Of a stretch of DNA of 64,000 nucleotides, positions 22,141-35,400 are shown one piece after another. The position numbers and the translations under genes are program-made. Numbering within the stretch: position 1 is the first letter of the stretch; every line of letters begins with the position of its first letter. Under the pieces are notes generated by a model. That model ran no database searches. It was not told the origin of the DNA and saw only the letters and a list, made by a program, of their open reading frames with translations. Location: the NCBI RefSeq assembly GCF_963678635.1, contig NC_087062.1:12446670-12510669 (forward strand). The letters are read 5' to 3'. Origin of the DNA: Symsagittifera roscoffensis. Lineage: Eukaryota; Xenacoelomorpha; Acoela; Convolutidae.

Positions 22141-22830
22141 TTCTTCTAAGCTGATGAGATATTTGACAAATGTGCTGTGATGCATTGATGGTAAGCAGTG
22201 GGAGCTATTTTCATAGTGTTTTGGAATATTTGAGTTGAGTTTGATAGAAGGTTTGTGAAGAGTTCATTTTTGTTGAATCTTTCTTTATAATGCCTTCAAG
22301 TACAATGTGCTGCATTGTCGCCAATCACTGGAAAGGATTGTGAAATTTTTCTTAAGGTTTTTCACGATTTTAATTTTAGTTGAATTAAAAATGATGGCAA
22401 ATGTGCTTTTTGATGCAATGATGATAAGCACTGGGCTCTGATATTCGTTTTTTTTTCTAATTTCAATGCTTTTTAAAGTTGAGGTTCTTCTAAGCTGATG
22501 AGATATTTGACAAATGTGCTGTGATGCATTGATGGTAAGCAGTGGGAGCTATTTTCATAGTGTTTTGGAATATTTGAGTTGAGTTTGATAGAAGGTTTGT
22601 GAAGAGTTCATTTTTGTTGAATCTTTCTTTATAATGCCTTCAAGTACAATGTGCTGCATTGTCGCCAATCACTGGAAAGGATTGTGAAATTTTTCTTAAG
22701 GTTTTTCACGATTTTAATTTTAGTTGAATTAAAAATGATGGCAAATGTGCTTTTTGATGCAATGATGATAAGCACTGGGCTCTGATATTCGTTTTTTTTT
22801 CTAATTTCAATGCTTTTTAAAGTTGAGGTT
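22141..22830 (+). repeat. reference monomers: adjacent near-identical 344-bp units
   Basis: The string ttcttctaagctgatgagat recurs at 22141, 22485 and 22829, a spacing of exactly 344 bp each time, with almost no change between. This is the clearest view of the full A-B-C monomer. Confidence 0.95.
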
Positions 22831-23229
22831 CTTCTAAGCTGATGAGATATTTGACAAATGTGCTTTGATGCATTGATGGTAAGCAGTGAGCTATTTTCAT
22901 AGTGTTTTGGAATATTTGAGCTGAGTTTGATAGAAGATTTGTAAAGAGTTTCTTTGTTTGTTGAATGTTTCTTTATGAAGCTTTCAATTAGTTTGCTGCA
23001 CTAGAAATTATTCTGAAATTTCGCCCAATATTTTTTTTGATGTTAGTCTTTGTTCAAATAAAGTGATGACAAATGTGCTTTTTGATGCAATGATGATAAG
23101 CACTGGGCTCTGATATTCATTTTTTTTTCTAATTTCAGTGCTTTTTAAAGTTGAGGTTCTTCTAAGCTGATGAAGTATTTAACAAATGTGCTGTGATGCA
23201 TTGATGGTAAGCTGTGGGAGCTATTTTTT

Positions 23230-26200
23230 TTGATTTTAGTCTTCGTTTAATTGAATTGATGACAAATGTGCTTTTTGATGCAATGATGATAAGCACTGGG
23301 CTCTGATTTTCAATTTTTTTTGTGAATTTCAGTACTTGTTCAAGTGGAGTTGTTTCTAAGTTGATGCGATTTTTGACAAATGAGCTTTGATTCAATGATA
23401 GTGAGTAATGGGATCTGATTTCATAATGTATTGGAATGTTTGAGCTTTGTTTGAATAAAAGTTTGTATTTTTTTTCGGTTGTTGATTTCTTGCCATAATA
23501 ATACCGTCAAATGTACATTTTGTTACCATGACAACAATCACTGAAGAGCATTGTGAAAGTTCTTTGAAAACAGTTTTCGGTGTTATTCTTTAAAAAATGT
23601 GATTCGAAATGTGCTTTTCTGATGCAATGATATCTGATTTTGAAGTTTTTTTTTCGTGAATTTTATTTCCTGTCATGGTGAAAATTTAATCGATTTTTGC
23701 AAAAGGTGGTTTGCTGCAATGATATCAAGGACTGGGATATGATTTCAGTTGTTTGTGAAAACGTGAGCTTAATTTGATAAAAGGTTTGTAGAGTTTAATC
23801 TCGTTTGATGATGCCTTGTCTTCATAATGATGTCAAGTGTACAAATTGTTGCAATGATGACAATCGCTGGCAAGTGTAATGCTGTAAAGTGTAATTATTG
23901 TTGCAATGAAGACAATCTCCTGAGTTTTTGGTCAATATTTGAGCTGAGTTTGTTTGAAGGTTTGTAAAGAGTTTTTTGTTTGTTGAATCTTTCTTTAAGT
24001 GCCTTCAAGTACAATTTGCTGCATCTTCGCCAACCACTAGAAAGTCTTCTGAAATTTTTCTTAGCAATTTTTCTTAGCATTTTTTTAATGCTAGTCTTTG
24101 TTCAATTGAATTGATGACAAAAGTGCATTCTGATACAATAATGAGAAGCACTGGTACCTGATTTCATGGTGTTTTGGAATATTTGCACTGAATTTGATAG
24201 AAGCTTTGTGAAGAGTTTTTTGTTTGTTGAATTTTTCTTTATAATGCTTTCTCGTAAAATTTGCTGCATTGCCACCAACCACTAGAAAGTATTCTGAAAT
24301 TTTTTCAACAATTTTTTCATGTTAGTCTTGGTTCAATTAAAGTGATGACAATTGTGCTTTTTTATGCAATGATGATAAGCACTGGGCTCTGATTTTCATT
24401 TTTTTTAAATTTCAGTGCTTGTTAAAGTTGAGGTTCTTCTAAGCTGATGAGTTTTCTGACAAATGTGCTGTGATGCAATGGTGGTAACCAGTGGGATCTA
24501 TTGTCATAGTCTTTTGGAATGTTAGCTTTGTTTGATGTAAGGTTTGTTAAGTTTTTTTTTCGTTTGTTCTTTACTTCTCATTATAATGCTGTCAAGTGTA
24601 CATAATTCGCCATGACGACAATTCCTGAAGAGGATTCTAAAAGTTCTAAACAATTTTTTGATAATTTTAAATTGAAAGTGATGACAAATGTGCTTTTTGA
24701 TGCAATGATGATAAACACTGGGCTCCGATTTTCAATTTTTTGGTAACTATTTGAGCTCAGGTTGATAGAAGATTTGTAAAGACTTTTTGTTTGTTGAGTC
24801 TTTTTTCATAATGCCTCTTAGTGTATAATTTGCTGCATTGTCGCCAACCACCGGAAGGGGTTTTGAAAGTTTTCTTACGATTTATCTGGATGTTAATTTT
24901 GGTTGAATTAAAAATGATGACAAATGTGCTTTTTGATGCAATGATGATAAGCACTGGGCTCTGATATTCATTTTTTTCTAATTTCAGTGATTTTCAAAGT
25001 TGAGGTTCTTCTAAGCTGATGAGATATTTGACAAATGTGCTGTGATGCATTGATGGTAAGCAGTGGGAGCTATTTTCATAGTGTTTAGGAATATTTGAGC
25101 TGAGTTTGATAGAAGGTTTGTGAAGAGTTTATTTTTGTTGAATCTTTCTTTATAATGCCTTCAAGTACAATTTGCTGCATTGTCGCCAACCACTGGAAGG
25201 GATTGTGAAAGTTTTCATAAGATTTTTCTCGATGTTAGTTTTAGTTGAATTAAAAATGATGACAAATGTGCTTTTTGATGCAATGATGATAAGCACTGGG
25301 CTCTGATATTCATTTTTTTCTAATTTCAATGCTTTTTAAAGTTGAGGTTCTTCTAAGCTGATGAGATATTTGACAAATGTGCTGTGATGCATTGATGGCA
25401 AGCAGTGGGAGCTGTTTTCATGGTGTTTTGGATTATTTGAGCTGAGTTTGATAGAAGGTTTGTAAAGAGTTTCTTTGTTTGTTGAATCTTTCTTTATGAA
25501 GCTTTCAAGTCCAGTTTGCTGCACTCGAATTTTTTCTGAAATTTTGCCCATCATTTTTTTAATGTTTAGTCTTTGTTCAATTAAAGTGATGACAAATGTG
25601 GTTTTTTAAGCAATGTTGATAAGCACTGGGCTCTGATATTCATTTTTTTCCTATTTTCAGTGCTTTTTAAAGTTGAGGTTCTTCTAAGCTGATGAAATAT
25701 TTGACAAATGTGCTGTAATGCATTGATGGTAAGAAGTGGGAGCTATTTTCATAGTGTTTTGGAATATTTGAGCTGAGTTTGATAGAAGGTTTGTGAAGAG
25801 TTTATTTTTGTTTGTTGAATCTTTCTTTATAATGCCTTCAAGTACAATTTGCTGCATTTTCGCCAACCACTAGAAAGTGTTCTGAAATTTTTCTCAACCT
25901 TTTTTTGATTTTAGTCTTCGTTTAATTGAATTGATGACAAATGTGCTTTTTGATGCAATGATGATAAGCACTGGGCTCTGATTTTCAACTTTTTTTGTGA
26001 ATTTCAGTGATTGTTCAAGTGGAGTTGTTTCTAAGTTGATGCGATTTTTGACAAATGAGCTTTGATTCAATGATAGTGAGTAATGGGATTTGATTTCATA
26101 ATGTATTGGAATGTTTGGGCTTTGTTTGAATAAAAGTTTGTATTTTTTTTCGGTTGTTGATTTCTTGCCATAATAATACCGTCAAATGTACATTTTGTTA

Positions 26201-28600
26201 CCATGACAACAATCACTGAAGATGATTATGAAAGTTCTCTGAAAACAGTTTTTGGTGTTATTCTTTTAAAAATGTGATTCGAAATGTGCTTTTCTGATGC
26301 AATGATATCTGATTTTGAAGTTTTTTTTCGTGAATTTTATTTCCTGTCATGGTGAAAATTTTATCAAGTTTAATCGATTTTTGAAAAATGTGGTTTGCTG
26401 CAATGATATCAAGGACTGGGATATGATTTCAGTTGTTTGTGAAAGCGTGAGCCTAATTTGATAAAAGGTTTGTAGAGTTTAATCTCGTTTGATGATGCCT
26501 TGTCTTCATAATGATGTCAATCGTACAAATTGTTGCAATGATGACAATCGCTGGCAAGTGTAATGCTGTAAAGTGTAATTATTGTTGCAATGAAGACAAT
26601 CTCCTGAGTTTTGGTCAATATTTGAGCTGAGTTTGTTAGAAGGTTTGTAAAGAGTTTTTTGTTTGTTGAATCTTTCTTTAGGTGCCTTCAAGTACAATTT
26701 GCTGCATCTTCGCCAACCACTAGAAAGTCTTCTGAAATTTTTCTTAGCAATTTTTCTTAGCATTTTTTTAATGCTAGTCTTTGTTCAATTGAATTGATGA
26801 CAAAAGTGCATTCTGATACAATAATGAGAAGCACTGGTACCTGATTTCATGGTGTTTTGGAATATTTGTACTGAATTTGATAGAAGCTTTGTGAAGAGTT
26901 TTTTGTTTGTTGAATTTTTCTTTATAATGCTTTCTCGTAAAATTTGCTGCATTGCCACCAACCACTAGAAAGTATTCTGAAATTTTTTTCAACAATTTTT
27001 TCATGTTAGTCTTGGTTCAATTAAAGTGATGACAATTGTGCTTTTTTATGCAATGATGATAAGCACTGGGCTCTGATTTTCTTTTTTTTTTAATTTCAGT
27101 GCTTGTTAAAGTTGAGGTTCTTCTAAGCTGATGAGTTTTCTGACAAATGTGCTGTGATGCAATGGTGGTAACTAGTGGGATCTATTGTCATAGTCTTTTG
27201 GAATGTTAGCTTTGTTTGATGTAAGGTTTGTTAAGTTTTTTTTTCGTTTGTTCTTTACTTCTCATTATAATACTGTCAAGTGTACATAATTCGCCATGAC
27301 GACAATTCCTGAAGAGGATTCTAAAAGTTCTAAACAATTTTTTGATAATTTTTCTTAAATTGAAAGTGATGACAAATGTGCTTTTTGATGCAATGATGAT
27401 AAACACTGGGCTCCGATTTTCAATTTTTTGGTAACTATTTGAGCTCAGGTTGATAGAAGATTTGTAAAGACTTTTTGTTTGTTGAGTCTTTTTTCATAAT
27501 GCCTCTTAGTGTATAATTTGCTGCATTGTCGCCAACCACCGGAAGGGGTTTTGAAAGTTTTCTTACGATTTATCTGGATGTTAATTTTGGTTGAATTAAA
27601 AATGATGACAAATGTGCTTTTTGATGCAATGATGATAAGCACTGGGCTCTGATATTCATTTTTTTCTAATTTCAGTGATTTTCAAAGTTGAGATTCTTCT
27701 AAGCTGATGAGATATTTGACAAATGTGCTGTGATGCATTGATGGTAAGCAGTGGGAGCTATTTTCATAGTGTTTTGGAATATTTGAGCTGAGTTTGATAG
27801 GTTTGTGAAGAGTTTATTTTTGTTGAATCTTTCTTTATAATGCCTTCAAGTACAATTTGCTGCATTGTCGCCAACCACTGGAAGGGATTGTGAAAGTTTT
27901 CATAAGATTTTTCTCAATGTTAGTTTTAGTTGAATTAAAAATGATGACAAATGTGCTTTTTGATGCAATGATGATAAGCACTGGGCTCTGATATTCATTT
28001 TTTTCTAATTTCAATGCTTTTTAAAGTTGAGGTTCTTCTAAGCTGATGAGATATTTGACAAATGTGCTGTGATGCATTGATGGCAAGCAGTGGGAGCTAT
28101 TTTCATGGTGTTTTGGATTATTTGAGCTGAGTTTGATAGAAGGTTTGTAAAGAGTTTCTTTGTTTGTTGAATCTTTCTTTATGAAGCTTTCAAGTCCAGT
28201 TTGCTGCACTCGAATTTTTTCTGAAATTTTGCCCATCATTTTTTTTAATGTTTACTCTTTGTTCAATTAAAGTGATGACAATTGTGCTTTTTTAAGCAAT
28301 GTTGATAAGCACTGGGCTCTGATATTCATTTTTTTCCTATTTTCAGTGCTTTTTAAAGTTGAGGTTCTTCTAAGCTGATGAAATATTTGACAAATGTGCT
28401 GTAATGCATTGATGGTAAGTGGGAGCTATTTTCATAGTGTTTTGGAATATTTGAGCTGAGTTTGATAGACGGTTTGTGAAGAGTTTATTTTTGTTTGTTG
28501 AATCTTTCTTTATAATGCCTTCAAGTACAATTTGCTGCATTTTCGCCAACCACTAGAAAGTGTTCTGAAATTTTTCTCAACCTTTTTTTGATTTTAGTCT
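23230..28600 (+). repeat. higher-order repeat, ~2.69 kb x 2
   Basis: A multi-monomer unit beginning near gattttagtcttcgtttaat at ~23230 repeats at ~25910. Landmarks are displaced by 2683-2688 bp (for example 24091 to 26774, 24757 to 27445, 25336 to 28021). Small indels and substitutions separate the two copies. Confidence 0.9.
24988..25055 (+). other. example of the exon-like segment in each long monomer
   Basis: ttttttctaatttcag ends at 24987 (branch-point-like ctaat, T tract, AG) and GATG|GTAAGC starts at 25056, enclosing 68 nt. The same pair of motifs at about this spacing recurs through the array, though some monomers have lost one or other (aatttcaatg, gatggcaag). All three frames of the 68 nt contain stops, so any exon would be non-coding. 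Use in vivo is unknown. Confidence 0.35.
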
Positions 28601-29429
28601 TCGTTTAATTGAATTGATGACAAATGTGCTTTTTGATGCAATGATGATAAGCACTGGGCTCTGATTTTCAACTTTTTTTGTGAATTTCAGTGCTTGTTTA
28701 AGTGGAGGTTTTTCTAAGTTGATGCGAATTTTGACAAATGAGCTTTGATTCAATGATAGTAAGTAGTGGAATCTGATTTCATAATGTATTGGAATGTTTG
28801 AGTTTTTTTTGAGTGAAAGTTTGTAATTTTTTTCGGTTGTTGATTTCTTGCCATAATAATACCGTCAAATGTACATTTTGTTACCATGACGACAATCACT
28901 TAAGAGGATTATGAAAGTTCTCAGAAAACAGTTTTCGATGTTATTCTTTAGAAAATGTGATGAGAAATCTGCTTTTCTGATGCACTGAAATCTGATTTTG
29001 ATGTTTTTTTTTCGTGAATTTTAATTCTTGTCATGGTGAAAATTTTATCAAGTTTAATCGATTTTTGAAAAATGTGGTTTGTTGCAATGATATCAAGGAC
29101 TGGGATATGATTTCAGTTGTTTGTGAAGATGTGAACTTAATTTGATGAAAGGTTTGTAGAGTTTAACCTCGTTTGATGATGCCTTGTCTTCATAATGATG
29201 TCAATTGTACATATTGTTGCAATGAAGACAATCGCTGGCAAGTGCAATGCTGTTAAGTGTAATTTTTGTTGCAATGAAGACAATCTCCTGAGTTTTTGGT
29301 CAATATTTGAGCTGAGTTTGTTAGAAGGTTTGTAAAGAGTTTTTTGTTTGTTGAATCTTTCTTTAAGTGCCTTCAAGTACAATTTGCTGCATCTTCGCCA
29401 ACCACTAGAAAGTCTTCTGATATTTCTTT

Positions 29430-32400
29430 CAACATTTTTTTGATGTTAGTCTTGGTTCAGTTACATTGATGACAAATGTGCTTTTTGATGCAATGATGAT
29501 ATATGCACTGGGCTCTGATTTGCATTTTTTTTTGAATTTCAGTGCTTGTTCAAGTGGAGTTGTTTCTAAGTTGATGAGATATTTGACAAATGTGCTGTGA
29601 TGCATTGATGGCAAGCAGTGGGAGCTATTTTCATGGTGTTTTGGATTATTTGAGCTGAGTTTGATAGAAGGTTTGTAAAGAGTTTCTTTGTTTGTTAAAT
29701 TTTTTTTTTATGAAGCTTTCAAGTCCAGTTTGCTGCACTCGAATTTTTTCTGAAATTTTGCCCATCATTTTTTTTAATGTTTAGTCTTTGTTCAATTAAA
29801 GTGATGACAAATGTGCTTTTTTAAGCAATGTTGATAAGCACTGGGCTCTGATATTCATTTTTTTCCTATTTTCAGTGCTTTTTAAAGTTGAGGTTCTTCT
29901 AAGCTGATGAAATATTTGACAAATGTGCTGTAATGCATTGATGGTAAGTGGGAGCTATTTTCATAGTGTTTTGGAATATTTGAGCTGAGTTTGATAGAAG
30001 GTTTGTGAAGAGTTTATTTTTGTTTGTTGAATCTTTCTTTATAATGCCTTCAACTACAATTTGCTGCAATTTCGCCAACCACTAGAAAGTGTTCTGAAAT
30101 TTTTCTCAACCTTTTTTTGATTTTAGTCTTCGTTTAATTGAATTGATGACAAATGTGCTTTTTGATGCAATGATGATAAGCACTGGGCTCTGATTTTCAA
30201 CTTTTTTTTGTGAATTTCAGTGCTTGTTTAAGTGGAGGTTTTTCTAAGTTGATGCGAATTTTGACAAATGAGCTTTGATTCAATGATAGTAAGTAGTGGA
30301 ATCTGATTTCATAATGTATTGGAATGTTTGAGTTTTTTTTGAGTGAAAGTTTGTAATTTTTTTCGGTTGTTGATTTCTTGCCATAATAATACCGTCAAAT
30401 GTACATTTTGTTACCATGACGACAATCACTTAAGAGGATTATGAAAGTTCTCAGAAAACAGTTTTCGATGTTATTCTTTAGAAAATGTGATGAGAAATCT
30501 GCTTTTCTGATGCACTGAAATCTGATTTTGAAGTTTTTTTTTCGTGAATTTTAATTCTTGTCATGGTGAAAATTTTATCAAGTTTAATCGATTTTTGAAA
30601 AATGTGGTTTGTTGCAATGATATCAAGGACTGGGATATGATTTCAGTTGTTGTGAAAACGTGAGCTTAATTTGATAAAAGGTTTGTAGAGTTTAATCTCG
30701 TTTGATGATGCCTTGTCTTCATAATGATGTCAATTGTAAATATTGTTGCAATGAAGACAATCGCTGGCAAGTGCAATGCTGTTAAGTGTAATTTTTGTTG
30801 CAATGAAGACAATCTCCTGAGTTTTTTTGGTCAATATTTGAGCTGAGTTTGTAAGAAGGTTTGTAAGGAGTTTTTTGTTTGTTGAATCTTTCTTTAGGTG
30901 CCTTCAAGTACAATTTCTACAATTTGCTGCATATTCGCCAACCACTAGAAAGTCTTCTGAAATTTTTCTCAGCAATTTTTCTTTGCATTTTTTTTATGCT
31001 AGTCTTTGTTCAACTGAATTGATGACAAAAGTGCATTTTGATGCAATAATGAGAAGCACTGGTACCTGATTTCATAATGTTTTGGAATATTTGGACTGAA
31101 TTTGATAGAAGGTTTGCGAAGAGTTTTTTGTTTGTTGAATTTTTTCTTATAATGCTTTCTCGTAAAATTTGCTGCATTGTCACCAACCACTAGAAAGTAT
31201 TCTGATATTTCTTTCAACATTTTTTGATGTTAGTCTTGGTTCAGTTACATTGATGACAAATGTGCTTTTTGATGCAATGATGATAAGCACTGGGCTCTGA
31301 TATTCATTTTTTTCCTATTTTCAGTGCTTTTTAAAGTTGAGGTTCTTCTAAGCTGATGAAATATTTGACAAATGTGCTGTGATGCATTGATGGCAAGCAG
31401 TGGGAGCTATTTTCATGGTGTTTTGGATTATTTGAGCTGAGTTTGATAGAAGGTTTGTAAAGAGTTTCTTTGTTTGTTGAATCTTTCTTTATGAAGCTTT
31501 CAAGTCCAGTTTGCTGCACTCGAATTTTTTCTGAAATTTTGCCCATCATTTTTTTTAATGTTTAGTCTTTGTTCAATTAAAGTGATGACAAATGTGCTTT
31601 TTTAAGCAATGTTGATAAGCACTGGGCTCTGATATTCATTTTTTTCCTATTTTCAGTGCTTTTTAAAGTTGAGGTTCTTCTAAGCTGATGAAATATTTGA
31701 CAAATGTGCTGTAATGCATTGATGGTAAGTGGGAGCTATTTTCATAGTGTTTTGGAATATTTGAGCTGAGTTTGATAGAAGGTTTGTGAAGAGTTTATTT
31801 TTGTTTGTTGAATCTTTCTTTATAATGCCTTCAAGTACAATTTGCTGCAATTTCGCCAACCACTAGAAAGTGTTCTGAAATTTTTCTCAACCTTTTTTTG
31901 ATTTTAGTCTTCGTTTAATTGAATTGATGACAAATGTGCTTTTTGATGCAATGATGATAAGCACTGGGCTCTGATTTTCAACTTTTGTTTGTGAATTTCA
32001 GTGCTTGTTTAAGTGGAGGTTTTTCTAAGTTGATGCGAATTTTGACAAATGAGCTTTGATTCAATGATAATAAGTAGTGGAATCTGATTTCATAATGTAT
32101 TGGAATGTTTGAGTTTTTTTTGAGTGAAAGTTTGTAATTTTTTTCGGTTGTTGATTTCTTGCCATAATAATACCGTCAAATGTACATTTTGTTACCATGA
32201 CGACAATCACTTAAGAGGATTATGAAAGTTCTCAGAAAACAGTTTTCGATGTTATTCTTTAGAAAATGTGATGAGAAATCTGCTTTTCTGATGCACTGAA
32301 ATCTGATTTTGAAGTTTTTTTTTCGTGAATTTTAATTCTTGTCATGGTGAAAATTTTATCAAGTTTAATCGATTTTTGAAAAATGTGGTTTGTTGCAATG

Positions 32401-35400
32401 ATATCAAGGACTGGGATATGATTTCAGTTGTTGTGAAAACGTGAGCTTAATTTGATAAAAGGTTTGTAGAGTTTAATCTCGTTTGATGATGCCTTGTCTT
32501 CATAATGATGTCAATTGTAAATATTGTTGCAATGAAGACAATCGCTGGCAAGTGCAATGCTGTTAAGTGTAATTTTTGTTGCAATGAAGACAATCTCCTG
32601 AGTTTTTTGGTCAATATTTGAGCTGAGTTTGTAAGAAGGTTTGTAAGGAGTTTTTTGTTTGTTGAATCTTTCTTTAGGTGCCTTCAAGTACAATTTCTAC
32701 AATTTGCTGCATATTCGCCAACCACTAGAAAGTATTCTGATATTTCTTTCAACATTTTTTGATGTTAGTCTTGGTTCAGTTACATTGATGACAAATGTGC
32801 TTTTTGATGCAATGATGATAAGCACTGGGCTCTGATATTCATTTTTTTCCTATTTTCAGTGCTTTTTAAAGTTGAGATTCTTCTAAGCTGATGAAATATT
32901 TGACAAATGTGCTGTGATGCATTGATGGCAAGCAGTGGGAGCTATTTTCATGGTGTTTTGGATTATTTGAGCTGAGTTTGATAGAAGGTTTGTAAAGAGT
33001 TTCTTTGTTTGTTGAATCTTTCTTTATGAAGCTTTCAAGTCCAGTTTGCTGCACTCGAATTTTTTCTGAAATTTTGCCCATCATTTTTTTTAATGTTTAG
33101 TCTTTGTTCAATTAAAGTGATGACAAATGTGCTTTTTTAAGCAATGTTGATAAGCACTGGGCTCTGATATTCATTTTTTTCCTATTTTCAGTGCTTTTTA
33201 AAGTTGAGGTTCTTCTAAGCTGATGAAATATTTGACAAATGTGCTGTAATGCATTGATGGTAAGTGGGAGCTATTTTCATAGTGTTTTGGAATATTTGAG
33301 CTGAGTTTGATAGAAGGTTTGTGAAGAGTTTATTTTTGTTTGTTGAATCTTTCTTTATAATGCCTTCAAGTACAATTTGCTGCAATTTCGCCAACCACTA
33401 GAAAGTGTTCTGAAATTTTTCTCAACCTTTTTTTGATTTTAGTCTTCGTTTAATTGAATTGATGACAAATGTGCTTTTTGATGCAATGATGATGAGCACT
33501 GGGCTCTGATTTTCAACTTTTTTTTGTGAATTTCAGTGCTTGTTTAAGTGGAGGTTTTTCTAAGTTGATGCGAATTTTGACAAATGAGCTTTGATTCAAT
33601 GATAGTAAGTAGTGGAATCTGATTTCATAATGTATTGGAATGTTTGAGTTTTTTTTGAGTGAAAGTTTGTAATTTTTTTCGGTTGTTGATTTCTTGCCAT
33701 AATAATACCGTCAAATGTACATTTTGTTACCATGACGACAATCACTTAAGAGGATTATGAAAGTTCTCAGAAAACAGTTTTCGATGTTATTCTTTAGAAA
33801 ATGTGATGAGAAATCTGCTTTTCTGATGCACTGAAATCTGATTTTGAAGTTTTTTTTTCGTGAATTTTAATTCTTGTCATGGTGAAAATTTTATCAAGTT
33901 TAATCGATTTTTGAAAAATGTGGTTTGTTGCAATGATATCAAGGACTGGGATATGATTTCAGTTGTTGTGAAAACGTGAGCTTAATTTGATAAAAGGTTT
34001 GTAGAGTTTAATCTCGTTTGATGATGCCTTGTCTTCATAATGATGTCAATTGTAAATATTGTTGCAATGAAGACAATCGCTGGCAAGTGCAATGCTGTTA
34101 AGTGTAATTTTTGTTGCAATGAAGACAATCTCCTGAGTTTTTTGGTCAATATTTGAGCTGAGTTTGTAAGAAGGTTTGTAAGGAGTTTTTTGTTTGTTGA
34201 ATCTTTCTTTAGGTGCCTTCAAGTACAATTTCTACAATTTGCTGCATATTCGCCAACCACTAGAAAGTCTTCTGAAATTTTTCTCAGCAATTTTTCTTTG
34301 CATTTTTTTTATGCTAGTCTTTGTTCAACTGAATTGATGACAAAAGTGCATTTTGATGCAATAATGAGAAGCACTGGTACCTGATTTCATAATGTTTTGG
34401 AATATTTGGACTGAATTTGATAGAAGGTTTGCGAAGAGTTTTTTGTTTGTTGAATTTTTTCTTATAATGCTTTCTCGTAAAATTTGCTGCATTGTCACCA
34501 ACCACTAGAAAGTATTCTGATATTTCTTTCAACATTTTTTGATGTTAGTCTTGGTTCAGTTACATTGATGACAAATGTGCTTTTTGATGCAATGATGATA
34601 TATGCACTTGGCTCTGATTTGCATTTTTTTTGAATTTCAGTGCTTGTTAAAGTTGAGGTTCTGCTAAGCTGATGAAATATTTGACAAATGTGCTGTAATG
34701 CATTGATGGTAAGCAGTGGGAGCTATTTTCATGGTGTTTTGGATTATTTGAGCTGAGTTTGATAGAAGGTTTGTAAAGAGTTTCTTTGTTTGTTGAATCT
34801 TTCTTTATGAAGCTTTCAAGTCCAGTTTGCTGCACTCGAATTTTTTCTGAAATTTTTCCCATCATTTTTTTAATGTTTAGTCTTTGTTCAATTAAAGTGA
34901 TGACAAATGTGCTTTTTTAAGCAATGTTGATAAGCACTGGGCTCTGATATTCATTTTTTTCCTATTTTCAGTGCTTTTTAAAGTTGAGGTTCTTCTAAGC
35001 TGATGAAATATTTGACAAATGTGCTGTAATGCATTGATGGTAAGAAGTGGGAGCTATTTTCATAGTGTTTTGGAATATTTGAGCTGAGTTTGATAGAAGG
35101 TTTGTGAAGAGTTTATTTTTGTTGAATCTTTCTTTATAATGCCTTCAAGTACAATTTGCTGCATTGTCGCCAACCACTGGAAGGGATTGTGAAAGTTTTC
35201 ATAAGATTTTTCTCGATGTTAGTTTTAGTTGAATTAAAAATGATGACAAATGTGCTTTTTGATGCAATGATGATAAGCACTGGGCTCTGATATTCATTTT
35301 TTTCTAATTTCAATGCTTTTTAAAGTTGAGGTTCTTCTAAGCTGATGAGATATTTGACAAATGTGCTGTGATGCATTGATGGCAAGCAGTGGGAGCTATT

